From the NCBI GenBank assembly GCA_015680685.1, contig MNCI01006016.1:915157-975592 (forward strand): a DNA stretch of 60,436 nt. The letters run 5' to 3'. The notes beneath the pieces were generated by a model that did no database searches, was not told where the DNA came from, and saw only the letters and a list, made by a program, of their open reading frames with translations. This DNA is from Gnetum montanum (Eukaryota > Streptophyta > Gnetopsida > Gnetales > Gnetaceae). Shown here one piece after another: positions 11,640 through 22,519 of the stretch (position 1 is the first letter of the stretch; each line of letters starts with the position of its first letter). A program made the position numbers and the translations under genes.

Positions 11640-12830
11640 CTGGTTGAGTGGAGTTCCCAGAAAGGTTTCAGTTGTTGGTAGTTAACTAACTACATTTTGG
11701 TGGGGTCCTCAGGTTTGTGAATAAGCAAGGCCCCGGATGGAAAGGTTTCAAAGATAATGTAAGGTCCCTCCCACAATGTTTGAAACTTGGTCAGTTGAGA
11801 TACGTGTGAGGGGTTCCAATATGATACTTTATCCCCACATCTAAATGTGACCTTCTGAATCCTAAGATCATGTCATTTTTTCTTATAAGCCTTGTGGATC
11901 TCATTGGAAGATAGGGCCACTAATCGGTTCTCATCTAGCACACTTAAATTGATGAGTCATTCTCGTTGTGCTAGTGGGAGATCAAGGCCTAAGTCACTGG
12001 CGGTAGATAGTATGTAGAGTTTGGCTTGAATTGGAAATGTTGGTAACTTTTTATACACTAACTCATAGGGAGAGTACCCTACAGGAAGTTTCCAAGTGGA
12101 GTGATAGGCCCATAGGGCATCATTAAGTTTAGTACTCCAATCCCTCCAGTATTTGCTGATGGTTCGGGTAAGGATCTTGGTGATCTCCCTATTGGTGACT
12201 TCGGCCTGCCCGTTGGCTTGGGGGATGATAGGGAGTTGTAAATTTATGGGTGACCCCCAAGTTTTGCTTGATATTACAAAAAGTGACACCTGTAAAATGA
12301 GTCCCATTATCATAAATGAGTGCACGTGGCACTCCAATCTTGTTAACGATTTGTTGTTGGACAAATCATGCGATGATGTTTGAAGAATAGTCAATGACGG
12401 CTGTCACTTCTGCCCACTTTGTACAGTAGTCCACAGCTATGATGATATATGCCTTTCCATTTGATAAGGGTATGATGGGCCCCATGAAGTCGATGCCCCA
12501 GATGCCGAAGGGCTCCAATAGCTGGATCCATTGTTGAGGTCCCTCCAACCGTGTCGACATCCCACCATCTTTTTGGCATCATTCTCAGGAGCAGGCAAAC
12601 CATTGTGCATCCCTGAAAATTGTGGGCCAGTAATACCCTACAAGTAGGATCTTAATGGTCGTACAGCATCCAACATAGTGGCCCCCACAAGGACCCTCGT
12701 GAGCATCTTGGAGGATGCACAGTGTATCATCATCAGGGACATACCATCGAACCAGGCCATCTACACACACCTTGTAAAGGTGGCCATTAATTTCCTTGAA
12801 ACACTTAGCCTTATGGAGAAACTATTGTTT
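11640..12830 (-). pseudogene. Element C integrase (broken)
   Basis: The integrase inserts the cDNA into chromosomes. On the minus strand an HHCC-type zinc-binding start is recognisable near 12770-12590 (HEGPCGGHYVG, then GYYWPTIF). The catalytic core follows: GIDFMGP near 12500, LIYDNGTHFTG near 12320, and QAEVTNREITKI near 12200-12170. All three acidic DDE positions therefore look preserved by motif. A conserved tail (LNDALWAYHSTWK, GYSPYELVY) ends near 11980, and a KPF motif near 11670 marks the pol C-terminus. Frame changes and stops separate these pieces, so no functional protein is made. No chromodomain was seen, which agrees with a non-chromovirus lineage. Confidence 0.75.
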
Positions 12831-12860
12831 CTGCCAATGGTTCGACTCCTTTGGCAGCTC

Positions 12861-14480
12861 CTAGGTTGTGAGGTAGGTGAGGATGTGGTTGAACCAAGGG
12901 GATTCCTTGGGTACTTGAGGATCGACTACACCTGTGAAGAGGAGTTCATCTGGAAATTGGTCGGAGAGGGACTCCTCCTCTTCTATGTCATCCCATCGTA
13001 ACCAAGACAAGTGGTTAGCAACCACATTCTTGATTCCTTTCCTATCTACCATGGTGAGATCAAACTCCTAAAGAATCACCAGCCACTGGATGATGCAGGG
13101 GATCACCATTGGTTTGTTCATCAAGAACCAAATAGCACTATGGTTAGTATGCACAAACACCTCATATTCGAGCACATGGTACCGTAATTTATCCAAGGTG
13201 AACACCACCGCCATCAACTCCTTTTCGGTGGTGGTGTAGTTGAGCTAAGCATCGACAATGCTACGGCTTGCACAGTGGATATAATATGGACGTTTTTGAT
13301 CATCACACTATGTAAGCATGGCTCCCAAGGCATAGTTGGATGCATCCATCATAATGTGAAAAGGTCTGGACCAATCAGGTGCTTGTAGAACTAGAGTTTC
13401 TACAAGTTTCTATTTAAGCAATTGGAATGCCGATTTCCACTCCTTGGTTCAGATGAACAAAGAAACCTTCTTTGTAAGTTCTACCAACGACTTGGCGATC
13501 TTTGAGAAGTTTTCAATGAAGCACTGGTAGTAACTAGTGTGTCCAAGGAATGATCGAACATCTTTGATGGTACTTGGTTGGCAGGTGATTCCTTGGATGA
13601 CCTTGATCTTTTTAGGATCCATGTTAATCCCTGTTTGTGAGATGCGGTGCCCCAACATAATGCCTTCTTGGACCATCAAATGGATTTTCTGCCAATTGAG
13701 CCACAGATTAGTGTCTACACACCTTTTTAGAACCTGCTCAAGATGGTCTAAGTCTTGCTCAAACGTGGCCCCATAGGTAGAGAAGTCATCCATGAAGACT
13801 TCTATCCCATTGCCAATTTTTTGCTGGAACATTCTTAGGACAAGGCGTTGGAATGTAGCAGGCGCATTTCATAGGCCAAAGGGCATCTTCTTGTATGCGA
13901 AAGTCCCCCATGAACTTGTGAACATTATTTTGGCTTGGTCCTCTGATGCTATTTGGATTTGGTTATAGCCACTATAACCATCCAAAAAGCTATAGTAGTA
14001 GTGCCCTGCGATGGTGTCCAGCACTTGATCCACAAATGGGAGTGGAAAATGAGCCTTGAAGGTAGCCATGTTGAGCAACTGGAAATCAATACAGACCCTC
14101 CATTTGCCATCTTTCTTCGACACAATAATGAGTGGGCTGACCCATTCGCTATCGGCAATAGAATAGATGAACCCCACCTTTAGCAATTATTCAATTTCAT
14201 CCTTTACGACCTACTTCAGTTTGGGATTCAATCGTCTTTGTGGCTATCATCGTGGCATCATGGAAGGGTTAATATAGATCCCATGCTTGCAGACCCTGGG
14301 ATCAACTCCAGTCAACTCAGGATATGACCATGCAAATGCAGCAATCCATTTGTTTACCACCTTCAGCAATCTCCTTTTTTGTTCAGGAGCAAGGGTGGCG
14401 ATAATTATCGACTTTCCATTTTCCAAAAATGCATATTCCAGGTGAGCCGGTAAAGACTTTAACTCCAGGGACTCTTATTT
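12861..14480 (-). pseudogene. Element C reverse transcriptase and RNase H (broken)
   Basis: These domains copy RNA to DNA and remove the RNA strand. The RT begins with a SEWVSPLIIVSKKDGKWRVC-like stretch (about 14150-14090) and has PLPFVDQVLDT, FLDGYSGYNQI and FAYKKMPFGL. The catalytic box VFMDDFSTYG lies near 13800. Then come GHRISQTGI and VRSFLGHTSYY (13660-13540), and the RNase H region to about 12861, which ends with an NVVANHLSWLR motif. The motif set matches Athila-branch gypsy RT. The longest open pieces are 14186-13869 and 13832-13449; a stop near 13870 and further breaks separate them. Confidence 0.8.
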
Positions 14481-14879
14481 GAAGCTCTCAGGGATTTGCA
14501 GCTTCCCCTAGTCATCTTGGCCATCAATAGTGGAGACCTGTTGATGAACCTCTTCCATTTCGTCCATGCTTTCAACATAGGCTTGCACAAGCCCCTCAGA
14601 TGATTCCATGCACAATGCGCTGCTAGTAGGATCAGCTGTCAGCCACTGGGTTTCCTCTTGTTTAGTGGCTACTGCGTACAAGCACTGTTGAACATGTGAT
14701 TTCTCAGTACACTGACTACATGCTTGAATGGATATCTGCTTAGCAGACCATAATTGCTGCACATAGTTGCACCCTGAGTCATTGTACACAATGCATGGAA
14801 TGTGCTTCTTCTCAATCTTCCTAAAAGGATTTTCCTTTGAAATTTCAAGGGACAGATCTCAAAGTCCCAGTCGTGTGTC

Positions 14880-15190
14880 CACTGTGCTTAGCTAGGCTCT
14901 TCCCATGATGATTGGGAAGTTCCCCTTGTAGTTCTCCACATGGATGACCAGGAAATCAGCAGGATAGGAACACCCATAAACAGTGATCACAATGTCCTCC
15001 ACCAATCTCAAGGGAACGGTGATGGACTGGTCTACTAACACGAGCTGAATGTTGCTCTTCTCTAGCAGGGGCAACTTCTAGTTCTTGTACATATCGTGAG
15101 AGATCAAATTGATCCCTGACTTCGAGTCCAGAAGAGCTTTGCATGGCTCGTTCCCTGCCACTTGAAGATAGATGAGGGGATATGTTCAAA
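14880..15190 (-). pseudogene. Element C aspartic protease (broken)
   Basis: Retropepsin-like: it matures Gag-Pol. A KALLDSKSGINL stretch near 15150-15105 corresponds to the catalytic D-S/T-G motif, but the glycine is replaced by lysine. Downstream are LLEKSNIQL, DQSITVPL and FPIIMGRA (15070-14895), conserved in A and B. The substitution plus frame breaks imply no activity. Confidence 0.65.
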
Positions 15191-15689
15191 TTTTTGGGCC
15201 AAAAAAAAGGACATTTTCGTGGCTTGGGTCACGGTCCACTTGACTAGGGTGCCGGTTGTAAGTTAACAGCCCTCATAGCATTTCATTGCTGCAACTATGG
15301 CAGTATCTCTCCCTGCATCAATGGAAAAGGTGACAGCTAAGAGGGATATGATGGAGGAGTGGCAAGAGAAGATGATGGAGGATAGAAGAGATGTGGGTTG
15401 TCCCCCTTGGGTGATGGAGATTGAGGTCAAAAATATTCCAGGGGGTGGTAATGACTTTGAAAGGCTACATGACTAAAAGAGTCCCATGGGGAGACCAGTT
15501 GCGGAACATAGTACCCATAAGGATCTAGTTGTTTGTAAGGGTACTGCTACCTTGGAGATGGCATCCCCCATGCTTGTGGGTGCTGCCACTGTTGGAAGTA
15601 TTCGTATGGTTGCGGTGGCACTCCACTTGGATAATATCCTTGTTGTTATTGGTGGAACCGCCTAGAATTGCCTTGTGAATAAGGTAACC

Positions 15690-17464
15690 TTCAGGGTGTT
15701 TCCCGCTGTGCCAACCGAGGGTTCAATGCGTACACCCCAGACTCTTGAAGATGTGACACCACAGGACAACATTCCTTAGGATGCTCATATTGGCATATGC
15801 CACATTCATCATCTTCCTCAATGTCAGAGTCTACAACCTGCTCTACTACAATAACTTTTCCCTTACCCTTGTGTTGGGCATGTTCAGCTTCCTTCTTCCT
15901 ACGCCGATCAAGATCATTACCTTGTTCTATGGACTCTTCCACAATTTTCAGCATACTTTGAAATTTTTCATCCAAAGAGCTCCACATCTTATCCACCTTT
16001 GCCGATATTTCAGATGAAAATATTTGTAACGACAAAGTCTTTTGATTCACCGCTACTTCCAGTGGTGATTCATCCTCCTCATCATAAAAATGGATTTCCT
16101 TTTTTCTGAGGGAAGGATCCCGATTGAATTCTTTTACACTCTCCTTTTTTCTAAGTTCTCCTTCCTCCTTGGCCACCTATTCAATGAGGTGCTGCAATTG
16201 ATGGGCCCTTAGCTTCGACAGTCTTCCTTGGGGGTACATGCCAAGGGTCTTTTGCATTTCAAAATGGAGTCCATCAATGATGTGGTGAAGCTGTGCTCAC
16301 TAAGAGTAACCATGACCAGGGCACCGATGCAATAATGAGTAGTACCTGCTCATGGCGGCATCCAAGGGTTCATGATTCCCTTGTTTCCAACCTTAGATCT
16401 GTCGTCTCAAATTCGCCACTCTAGAGTACGTTTGATACTTGTCATTGAAAATTTCAAGCATCGTACTCCATCTTTTGATTGATTTCGACTCCAAGGATCA
16501 GTACCAACTTTTAGCTTCTTTGATGAGCATGTGAGAGAATAGCTTCAGCTTCTACCAATCATTGTTAATGTTCTACAGGATGCAGACGTCATGGAACACC
16601 TGCAGGTGAGTCTGTGAATCACAATTGTATCCCCCTTCAAATTTGGAGATGTTGTTCATATCAACATACTTGATCCAGCTATCCTTCATGTGCCTACTAG
16701 GGATTTGGACTCCCTCAATGATTTGGAGCATGCTCTAAGTAGCCAACAACGGCTCATCCGAATCATAATCCTGCTGAGGACCATGATGCCTATGACAATT
16801 CCAGCTACCCCTCCTTTCATGCTAACGAGCATCACACAATTGGTCATGCATTTCCTCACATTGTCCCTTTCAATATTTCTTACCACCATCCTTTCGCTCC
16901 TTTTTACCCCAGTTACGATCCAAGCCTAAGTTGGATGAAGGTGTAGGAGAGCGAGAGGATGGAGAAGAAGGAGAGGTATCACCACCACTTCAATGTCGAT
17001 CTCCCCTTCTACCCTGATGATGGCCTCGATCAACCTGCCCATCCTTACTATGTGACCCTCCATCCCCTTGAGGATCATGGTCACCGAGAGGCTTGTTCTG
17101 AGTGATGGAATGGAGGATTTGCTACCCCAGGGGAAGTTCGATTGAATGGGTATCATGAAAGATGGGATCCCCATCGTCCTGTAGCCCTTGCGAGAATAAG
17201 GGGTTACTAAATTATTTTCCCTTCTGATGTTCATATCTGTCCACCTGCTACTGATCTTGTGCTCGTTGATCCTTAATGGGACGATAGTCCTGGTAGTCAT
17301 GGTCCTCCATGACATACTCCACTCCACGTTCTTGGATGTCTAATCTGCCTAGATTGTGATATAGCATCACAGGAGCTAATCGGTCAGACAGTAGCATGAT
17401 GCTACCCTCCATGTCCCGCCATCGTAGATGCTCATCCTAATGTAGGATGAAAGTGAAGTCAGGG
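15690..17464 (-). pseudogene. Element C gag (broken)
   Basis: Capsid/nucleocapsid precursor. The best open section, 16176-15691 (161 codons), aligns by eye with the gag C-termini of A (28680-29142) and B (35170-35640). It includes a shared KEEGEL...KKE stretch, DEEDESPLE, and a cysteine/histidine cluster CGICQYEHPKECCPV that may act as a zinc knuckle. Upstream, fragments down to about 16700 match the WSTMLELFNDKY and YYTLFHRCP regions of B, interrupted by stops. The section 17450-16900 corresponds to the N-terminal RDLxGNIVLPPDR region. It ends at the N at 17465. Confidence 0.7.
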
Positions 17465-17465
17465 N

Positions 17466-17669
17466 ATTAGAGTTTGGTGTATGTTAAGTGCTTATAGTTT
17501 ATGGAATTCGACCGAGTCACGTGTGAACGCCCGTGATTCATATGATTGGGCATAGAGGTACCTAGCCACTCATCATTGGCGTCATTGTCGGGGACTGTTA
17601 GTCTTACATGTGTCATCTAACCTTAGTGAAATTATCATTCAAGTCATTGGAATGGACCCAGGATAGAAA
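17466..17669 (+). repeat. U5-PBS-leader piece of element C, inverted relative to C
   Basis: Between single Ns at 17465 and 17670 lie an LTR end (17466-17575, ending CTCATCA), a primer-binding site (17577-17594) and about 75 bases of leader, all in plus orientation. The flanking gag and LTR are in minus orientation. The LTR part matches the reverse complement of 5468-5575. Turned around, the piece would restore the expected order leader-PBS-U5. Confidence 0.8.
17577..17594 (+). promoter_or_regulatory. Primer-binding site of element C, as assembled
   Basis: TGGCGTCATTGTCGGGGA, close to the complement of the 3' end of tRNA-Asp (TGGCGCCGTTGCCGGGG). It follows the LTR end by one base. Orientation is opposite to the rest of C (see the inverted piece). 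Confidence 0.65.
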
Positions 17670-17670
17670 N

Positions 17671-18391
17671 GTGATGTTATGTTCGCGATGGTTAAGTGAG
17701 ATTAAGGCTAATGATTTTTATAACTTTTTACTTATCTTTTGGCAGCTAATTAAGGTATGAAAAGTAAGGAATAAACTATTATTTAATCTATAATTATCCT
17801 AGCTTGTACTCTAACTATTCCTAGCATAAGTATCTGATCCCATCTTCCGAGCATGTTCTGAGAATCTCCTAACACTTCTGGGTTACCAGATGTTAAGTGT
17901 CACTGGGTTTACCAAGTGTTTGATTTATATTTGAGATGGTCGTACTTATGGCCTTTATGAACTATGAATGAGCGATAGTGATTAAGATAACAATAATAGC
18001 AACTTAAATAATTAACAGGTAATTAACAAAGAATAAACATATTAAACTACTGAATGCATAAAATAGCTAAGTCCAAATGCTACAAGGAATGCTTGAATAG
18101 TTTGACTTTATTGTCGTCACTCCAATGCGCTCAGATACATCAACGCTTGAATAAAGAGCCGATCACTTTTCTTACACCTGCTACAGGCACTTGGAAAATA
18201 TTCTATCTCCTATGGAAACAAATGCAAGAGCTTCGCTACAACTAACTGAAAGGTACATAAATGAGGCGAAAGGCCCTCTTATTTATAGGCTGAAATAGGC
18301 TCTGCATAAATGGGACCACGTCGATGGGGCCGCATTGACACGGCCGCATATACGCGGCCTAGTCGACGCATCGACTAATGACACTTCATCA
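17671..18391 (-). repeat. 5' LTR of element C (U3-R part)
   Basis: This matches 5628-6353 in the same orientation. On the minus strand it starts TGATGAAGTGTC at 18391 and has TATAAATA at 18287-18280. The U5 part is missing here and sits, inverted, in 17466-17575. The target duplication CTAGG follows at 18392-18396. Confidence 0.8.
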
Positions 18392-18396
18392 CTAGG
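18392..18396 (+). repeat. Target-site duplication of element C, right copy (CTAGG)
   Basis: Identical to 5463-5467. Confidence 0.85.
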
Positions 18397-18851
18397 TAAA
18401 TTCCCTTGATTATAGCTAACACATTTACTTCATTCCTATTGACTAGTAATATTTTCCATCATCAGCCCATAAAAATCCTAATGAGACCAAGCCATTAACT
18501 AAACTAGAGGATAATTGTCAAGCAAAGGAAGAACAAAAGAAGATAGGTTTCCCTAGGTTCACACCTATATTAGCAATACCAATGAACCCATAGCCCAAAT
18601 CTACATCAACAAGTTAACCAAAAAAGTCTTTTAAAATAGAAATCAACAAACACTCTAAACAACCTACACTGAAACATGAATTAAAAATGATGGGAAAGTT
18701 AGAAAAAGTAAATGCTACCAAAGGTGATAAAGCTCAAACCAATGACAAAGACTTCTTTATAGCCATAGCATAGGTCAAACAATTGCTAAAACAAAAGAAT
18801 ACATTATTGAGACTATATGACCTCGTCATGACTTCTCAAATACATTATAGC
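18397..18851 (+). pseudogene. Element D, second fragment (gag-protease linker)
   Basis: This continues the D text after the C insertion. The translation is Lys/Glu-rich with stops, for example a KMMGKLEKVNATK-like stretch near 18690-18730. It looks like linker sequence between gag and protease. It is cut at 18852-18856 by the target duplication of solo LTR E. Confidence 0.4.
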
Positions 18852-19786
18852 ACATTTGATGAATCGTGGCTAACCAGGTCCCGATATCGAACCCTTGATA
18901 TCATACCTGCGTCTACTAGGCCCCATATATGTGGCCCCGTCGATGCATCCATCCATGTGTTTACATGGCCTCGTTAATGCAGTTTCTGTTTCTAGCTATA
19001 AATAAGTACGCACCTGTCGCACTTAGGCATCTTTTTGGTAGTTTTAGCAAAGCACTTATAGTTTGTTTTCTTGTAGGAGTTAGACTATTTTCCCAAGTGC
19101 ATGCCCATAGTGTGATGACTGTAATTGTACGGCACCTTTATTCGAGTGTGACATACTTGGACGCGCACATGATTGGAAATAAAGATCAAGATTACTTCAT
19201 CATTACAGCATTCACTTAGTTTTAATTGTTTAATTTTTATTGTTAATTGTTATTATTATTTATTATTTTCTTAGTTAATATTTCTTTACCATCATTTATT
19301 ATTCCTATTGTTAAATGCAAAATGAGTATAACTTAATCACAAGCATTTAAGTGTGACTACTTGGTAACCCAGTAGCGTACCTACGATCTGTGCTTGGTAA
19401 TCCTAGTAGTAGTCATGCACGAGGTCCAAGATGTGTATGGATGATTAAGGAATAGATGCTCATTGCACCTAGGCTAGTTTAGACTCTCTCCTCCCATGTC
19501 CCATCAACTTAGCTCTCTATCCCTTTTCCTCTTAGCTTAAAACAAAGTTATTTTCCATTAACTCTAGGAGTAGCCCTAGTTTAGGATCATATCATACACC
19601 TCACTTTGAACTAAACCATATGTGACAAAGCAAATACTAGTCCAAGTGGGAAGACAACAAACTGCGATCAACATGTAACTATCTAGATACCACAACTAGC
19701 CTATCTGTGAAGTTCGATCGGATCGTGTGTGAAACACTCATATTTGTATGGTTGAGTGTAGGCGTACCTCGCCACTCATCAACATT
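18852..19786 (+). mobile_element. Solo LTR E with ACATT target duplications
   Basis: The LTR occupies 18857-19781 (925 bases), TGATGAATCG to CCACTCATCA, flanked by ACATT at 18852-18856 and 19782-19786. No primer-binding site or internal region adjoins it, so it is a product of recombination between two LTRs. U3 contains gatatc motifs; the TATA box is at 18997-19004. It is closely related to LTR I at 59409. Confidence 0.85.
18997..19004 (+). promoter_or_regulatory. TATA box of solo LTR E
   Basis: TATAAATA about 140 bases into the LTR, as in LTR I (59535-59542). Confidence 0.55.
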
Positions 19787-20195
19787 AATTAAGCTTTTGT
19801 CTTCTATTACTATAAATGAAGACATCCTTACAAAAGATGATGCTATCCATTCTATCGTGGCATCAACTCCTAATATCTAAATGATAGAAGAAGCAAAGCT
19901 TATTTTTCACGATAGTGAGATCAAGGTGAGCACTTAGAATAAAGAAGTCTCACATGTTTCTCTTTTTATAACCATATACATTGGCCAATACAAAGTACAT
20001 AGAGGGCACGTTAACAGAGTCACAACTAACATTATCCCATCTCCTATCATCAAGTGTTTAGGCTTAATGGATAATATACAAGAGACTTATACTTTTACTC
20101 TTAAATCCTTCAATGGATCATGACTAATAGTATGAGGTTCTATATCATTAGATTTCATTGCTGGGAAGTATTTCTTCACATCGATTAACTTTTTG
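19787..20195 (+). pseudogene. Element D, third fragment: aspartic protease N-terminal part
   Basis: The plus-strand translation contains IIPSPIIKCLGL and later FNGS followed by a GSISLDF-like stretch. That is the pattern of gypsy retropepsins (NIIP...KLG, then a beta-strand hairpin with G-x-I-x-L-x). The catalytic D-S/T-G is not clear. It is cut at 20196-20200 by the ATAGT duplication of solo LTR F. Confidence 0.5.
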
Positions 20196-20989
20196 ATAGT
20201 TGATGAGTGGTCAGGTACCCCTACACTCAACCATATGAATACGAGTGTTTCACGCACGATCCGATCAAACTCCATAGACTGGCTAATTTTGGTTTCTAGA
20301 CAATTACTCATAGATCACATTTCGTTGTCTTCCCACCTAGACTAGTATTATCTTTTTCATGTATGGTTTAGTCCAGAGTGAGGTGTATGATGTGTTCCTA
20401 TACTAATGCTCCTCCTAGGGCTAATGGAAAATAATATCAACTAAACTAGGAGAGGGAGAGAGAGAGTCTAAGCTAGCCTAAGTGCGATGAGCATCCATTC
20501 CTTAATCATCCATACACATCTTGGACCTCGTGCGCGACTACCACTGGGATTACCAAGCGCATGGCCTAAGTACGCTACTGGGTTACCAAGTAGTTACACT
20601 TAAATGCTCGTGATTAAGTAGTACTCATTCCACGTTACTAGGAGATAAAGGTAGAGAGATATTAACTACAAAAGCAATAAATAACAATAACAATTAAATA
20701 ATTAAGCTAAGTGGATGTTGCAATGATGAAGTAATCTTGATCTTTATTGCTGATCATGTGTGTGTCCAAGTATGTCACACTCAAATAAGGATGCCGTACA
20801 ATTACAATCATCACACTGTGGGCATGCACTGGGAGGAAAGGGTTGAGAGAAAAACTACTAAAAACTAAACACTTAAAAACTCCAAAAATTACCTACTAGA
20901 TCTGTCTACCTCTTATTTATAGATGAGGAGACAAGCTGCGATATCATGTACATGATATTGCAGCCAATAATTCATGACTCATCAATAGT
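20196..20989 (-). mobile_element. Solo LTR F (minus) with ATAGT target duplications
   Basis: The LTR is 20201-20984 (784 bases), TGATGAGTGG to CATGACTCATCA on the plus strand. It is flanked by ATAGT at 20196-20200 and 20985-20989. Its U5-like end is on the left, so it lies in minus orientation. TATAAATA is on the minus strand at 20921-20914. No internal region remains. Confidence 0.85.
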
Positions 20990-21400
20990 TGAATAGACTT
21001 TTGATTTCAACTTGATCATAGGGAGGCCATGATTAGCCAAACTACATTAGTCTCATCACCTAACCATTAGGATATCCACCTCTTCAATGAAGGTGGTGAA
21101 GTTATCATCCATGATGATCATAGTATCCATCTCTTAGTTAAGAACATTGATCTTGAATTAGAGTCAACAATGAAATATGTAGAAAAACTAGAAATAAATA
21201 AAAATAACCTAGAATCCAATAGTAAGTTTAACATAGTGATTAAAACCAACAATGTTCAGTGGGCATCCTAGTCCCCTTTAGATAATGCTTAGGATCAACT
21301 AACTTTTGCTTTAACAAACAAAGAAGATGGAGAGTACAAAATCATGCAAAACAATTTTTTTAGTGTATCAAAAATTCATAAACAACTTTTGCGTCACATC
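20990..21400 (+). pseudogene. Element D, fourth fragment: protease C-terminal part and beyond
   Basis: The frame before LTR F resumes directly here and gives FDFNLIIGRP, the C-terminal retropepsin motif (F-N-L-L-L-G-R-P-W). After that the translation stays fairly open to about 21400, with DGEYKIMQNN and KIHKQLLRHIPF. No RT of D follows. The D remnant therefore holds gag and protease only. Confidence 0.55.
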
Positions 21401-21409
21401 CCCTTTCAT

Positions 21410-22519
21410 TTGATTATGCACTTTCATTGACTTTTGTAACCATATTTTTATTTTTATTTTTATTTATTTATTTGCTAAGTTTAGTCATTTACTTTTGATC
21501 ATTTTATGTTTTAAATATTTAAACATGTTTTCAACTTGATAAATGTAAAACAAAATACAAAAACATAATTTTTTAAAAAAATATATCATTTATTACAACC
21601 CATAGTTTAAGATAATAAACAAAAAAAGGGAAGGGAGAGGAAGGCCACACATGATCATTTAAAAATACAAATGATAAGCACTAAAAATAGATTGTAGAAG
21701 CATGAGGATCATCTCCACCATGACTACTACCACCATCACTATGACCTCTACCATTGTCATTATCATGGACACACAAAACTAGAATAAATCATGCAACTGT
21801 TAGTTGTGACAAATAATAACATTAGGAAGAGTAAAACTTTCTATACCATACCTTAAACAAAGAATGAGAAAATACATCCTTGGGCCTAAACTATAAAAGA
21901 TCTTCTTTTAGGTGATGCATGATTTTATTCTCTAACATGTTTGTCTAGTTGATATCTCCCAAGTTTGCCCCTCGAGAATCTTTTCTCATTCCATGTCTAT
22001 CAATTTTGGAGCTTTACCTACTAAGGCTACCATGGAAGTTTGACCTAATTTCATTATAATATCAGCTTCAAGAGACCTTCTAACCTCCACAAATTAACTG
22101 AACAACTAGAAATCATCACTAGTCCTATCCCTTGGATAAACATCTTTAAGTTGCATCTTTAAATAGCTTTAGCTTCCCAAGTGTGCTTATGTTCTTTCTT
22201 TTCAATCTTGCATAGTTTCTGATGGACCTTTTGGATTTTACCCCAATCTATAATCAATGTGTAGTAGTACCTTCATTCTATAGACTTTCATATCATTGAT
22301 TTTACCTTGAGATCATTCTCAAGGTTTTCTAGTGATATAGAAACTCTCCCTCATATAGTCAACTAGTATCAAACCCAATTAATTTCCTTGGTCTACATGG
22401 CTCTTCTGTTGACAACTTGTGCTTCAATGAATTTCTTTTGATCGTTTAGGCACTAGTTCTCTTTTGAGAGAACCTAAACCTAAGACTCAAGGATGAGTTT
22501 CCAGTTAATTCTAGGGGTA
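21410..22519 (+). other. Internal 3' region upstream of LTR G
   Basis: AT-rich. It opens with a pyrimidine-rich simple stretch (21444-21480) and ends with a CTCAAGGATGAGTTT phrase and a short G run (22511-22519), which is the PPT arrangement seen before the other 3' LTRs. Between about 21900 and 22450 the minus strand reads as Lys/Glu-rich, helix-like sequence with stops. Whether the D fragments and LTR G belong to one element is unclear. Confidence 0.4.

Larger units (their letters stand above)
9445..11640 (-). other. Element C untranslated region between pol and the extra ORF
   Basis: Mostly non-coding. It holds two inverse copies of a TCATGGGGGAGAT phrase (11562-11575 and 9642-9658), an ATTA simple repeat (9605-9631) and a duplicated block of about 110 bases (two pyrimidine-rich copies between about 10757 and 10975, each with a gctttgaat...ccatgcaa frame). 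The upstream part is shared with A and B: the gaattcaaagcacaccc phrase at 10750-10775 recurs at 41577 and 38029. Confidence 0.5.
5468..18391 (-). mobile_element. Element C: near full-length Athila-like LTR retrotransposon
   Basis: This is a minus-strand Ty3/gypsy element with a matching 5-base target duplication (CTAGG). In sense order from the right it has: 5' LTR (17671-18391 plus an inverted piece), leader, gag (17464-15690), protease (about 15190-14880), RT and RNase H (14480-12861), integrase (12830-11640), a long 3' region with a large extra frame (9444-6594), PPT (6370-6354) and 3' LTR (6353-5468). RT, integrase and flanking motifs resemble the Athila branch of plant gypsy elements. 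The roughly 5.3 kb between pol and the 3' LTR is much longer than in A (1.8 kb). All frames carry stops or shifts, so the copy is defective. Confidence 0.85.
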
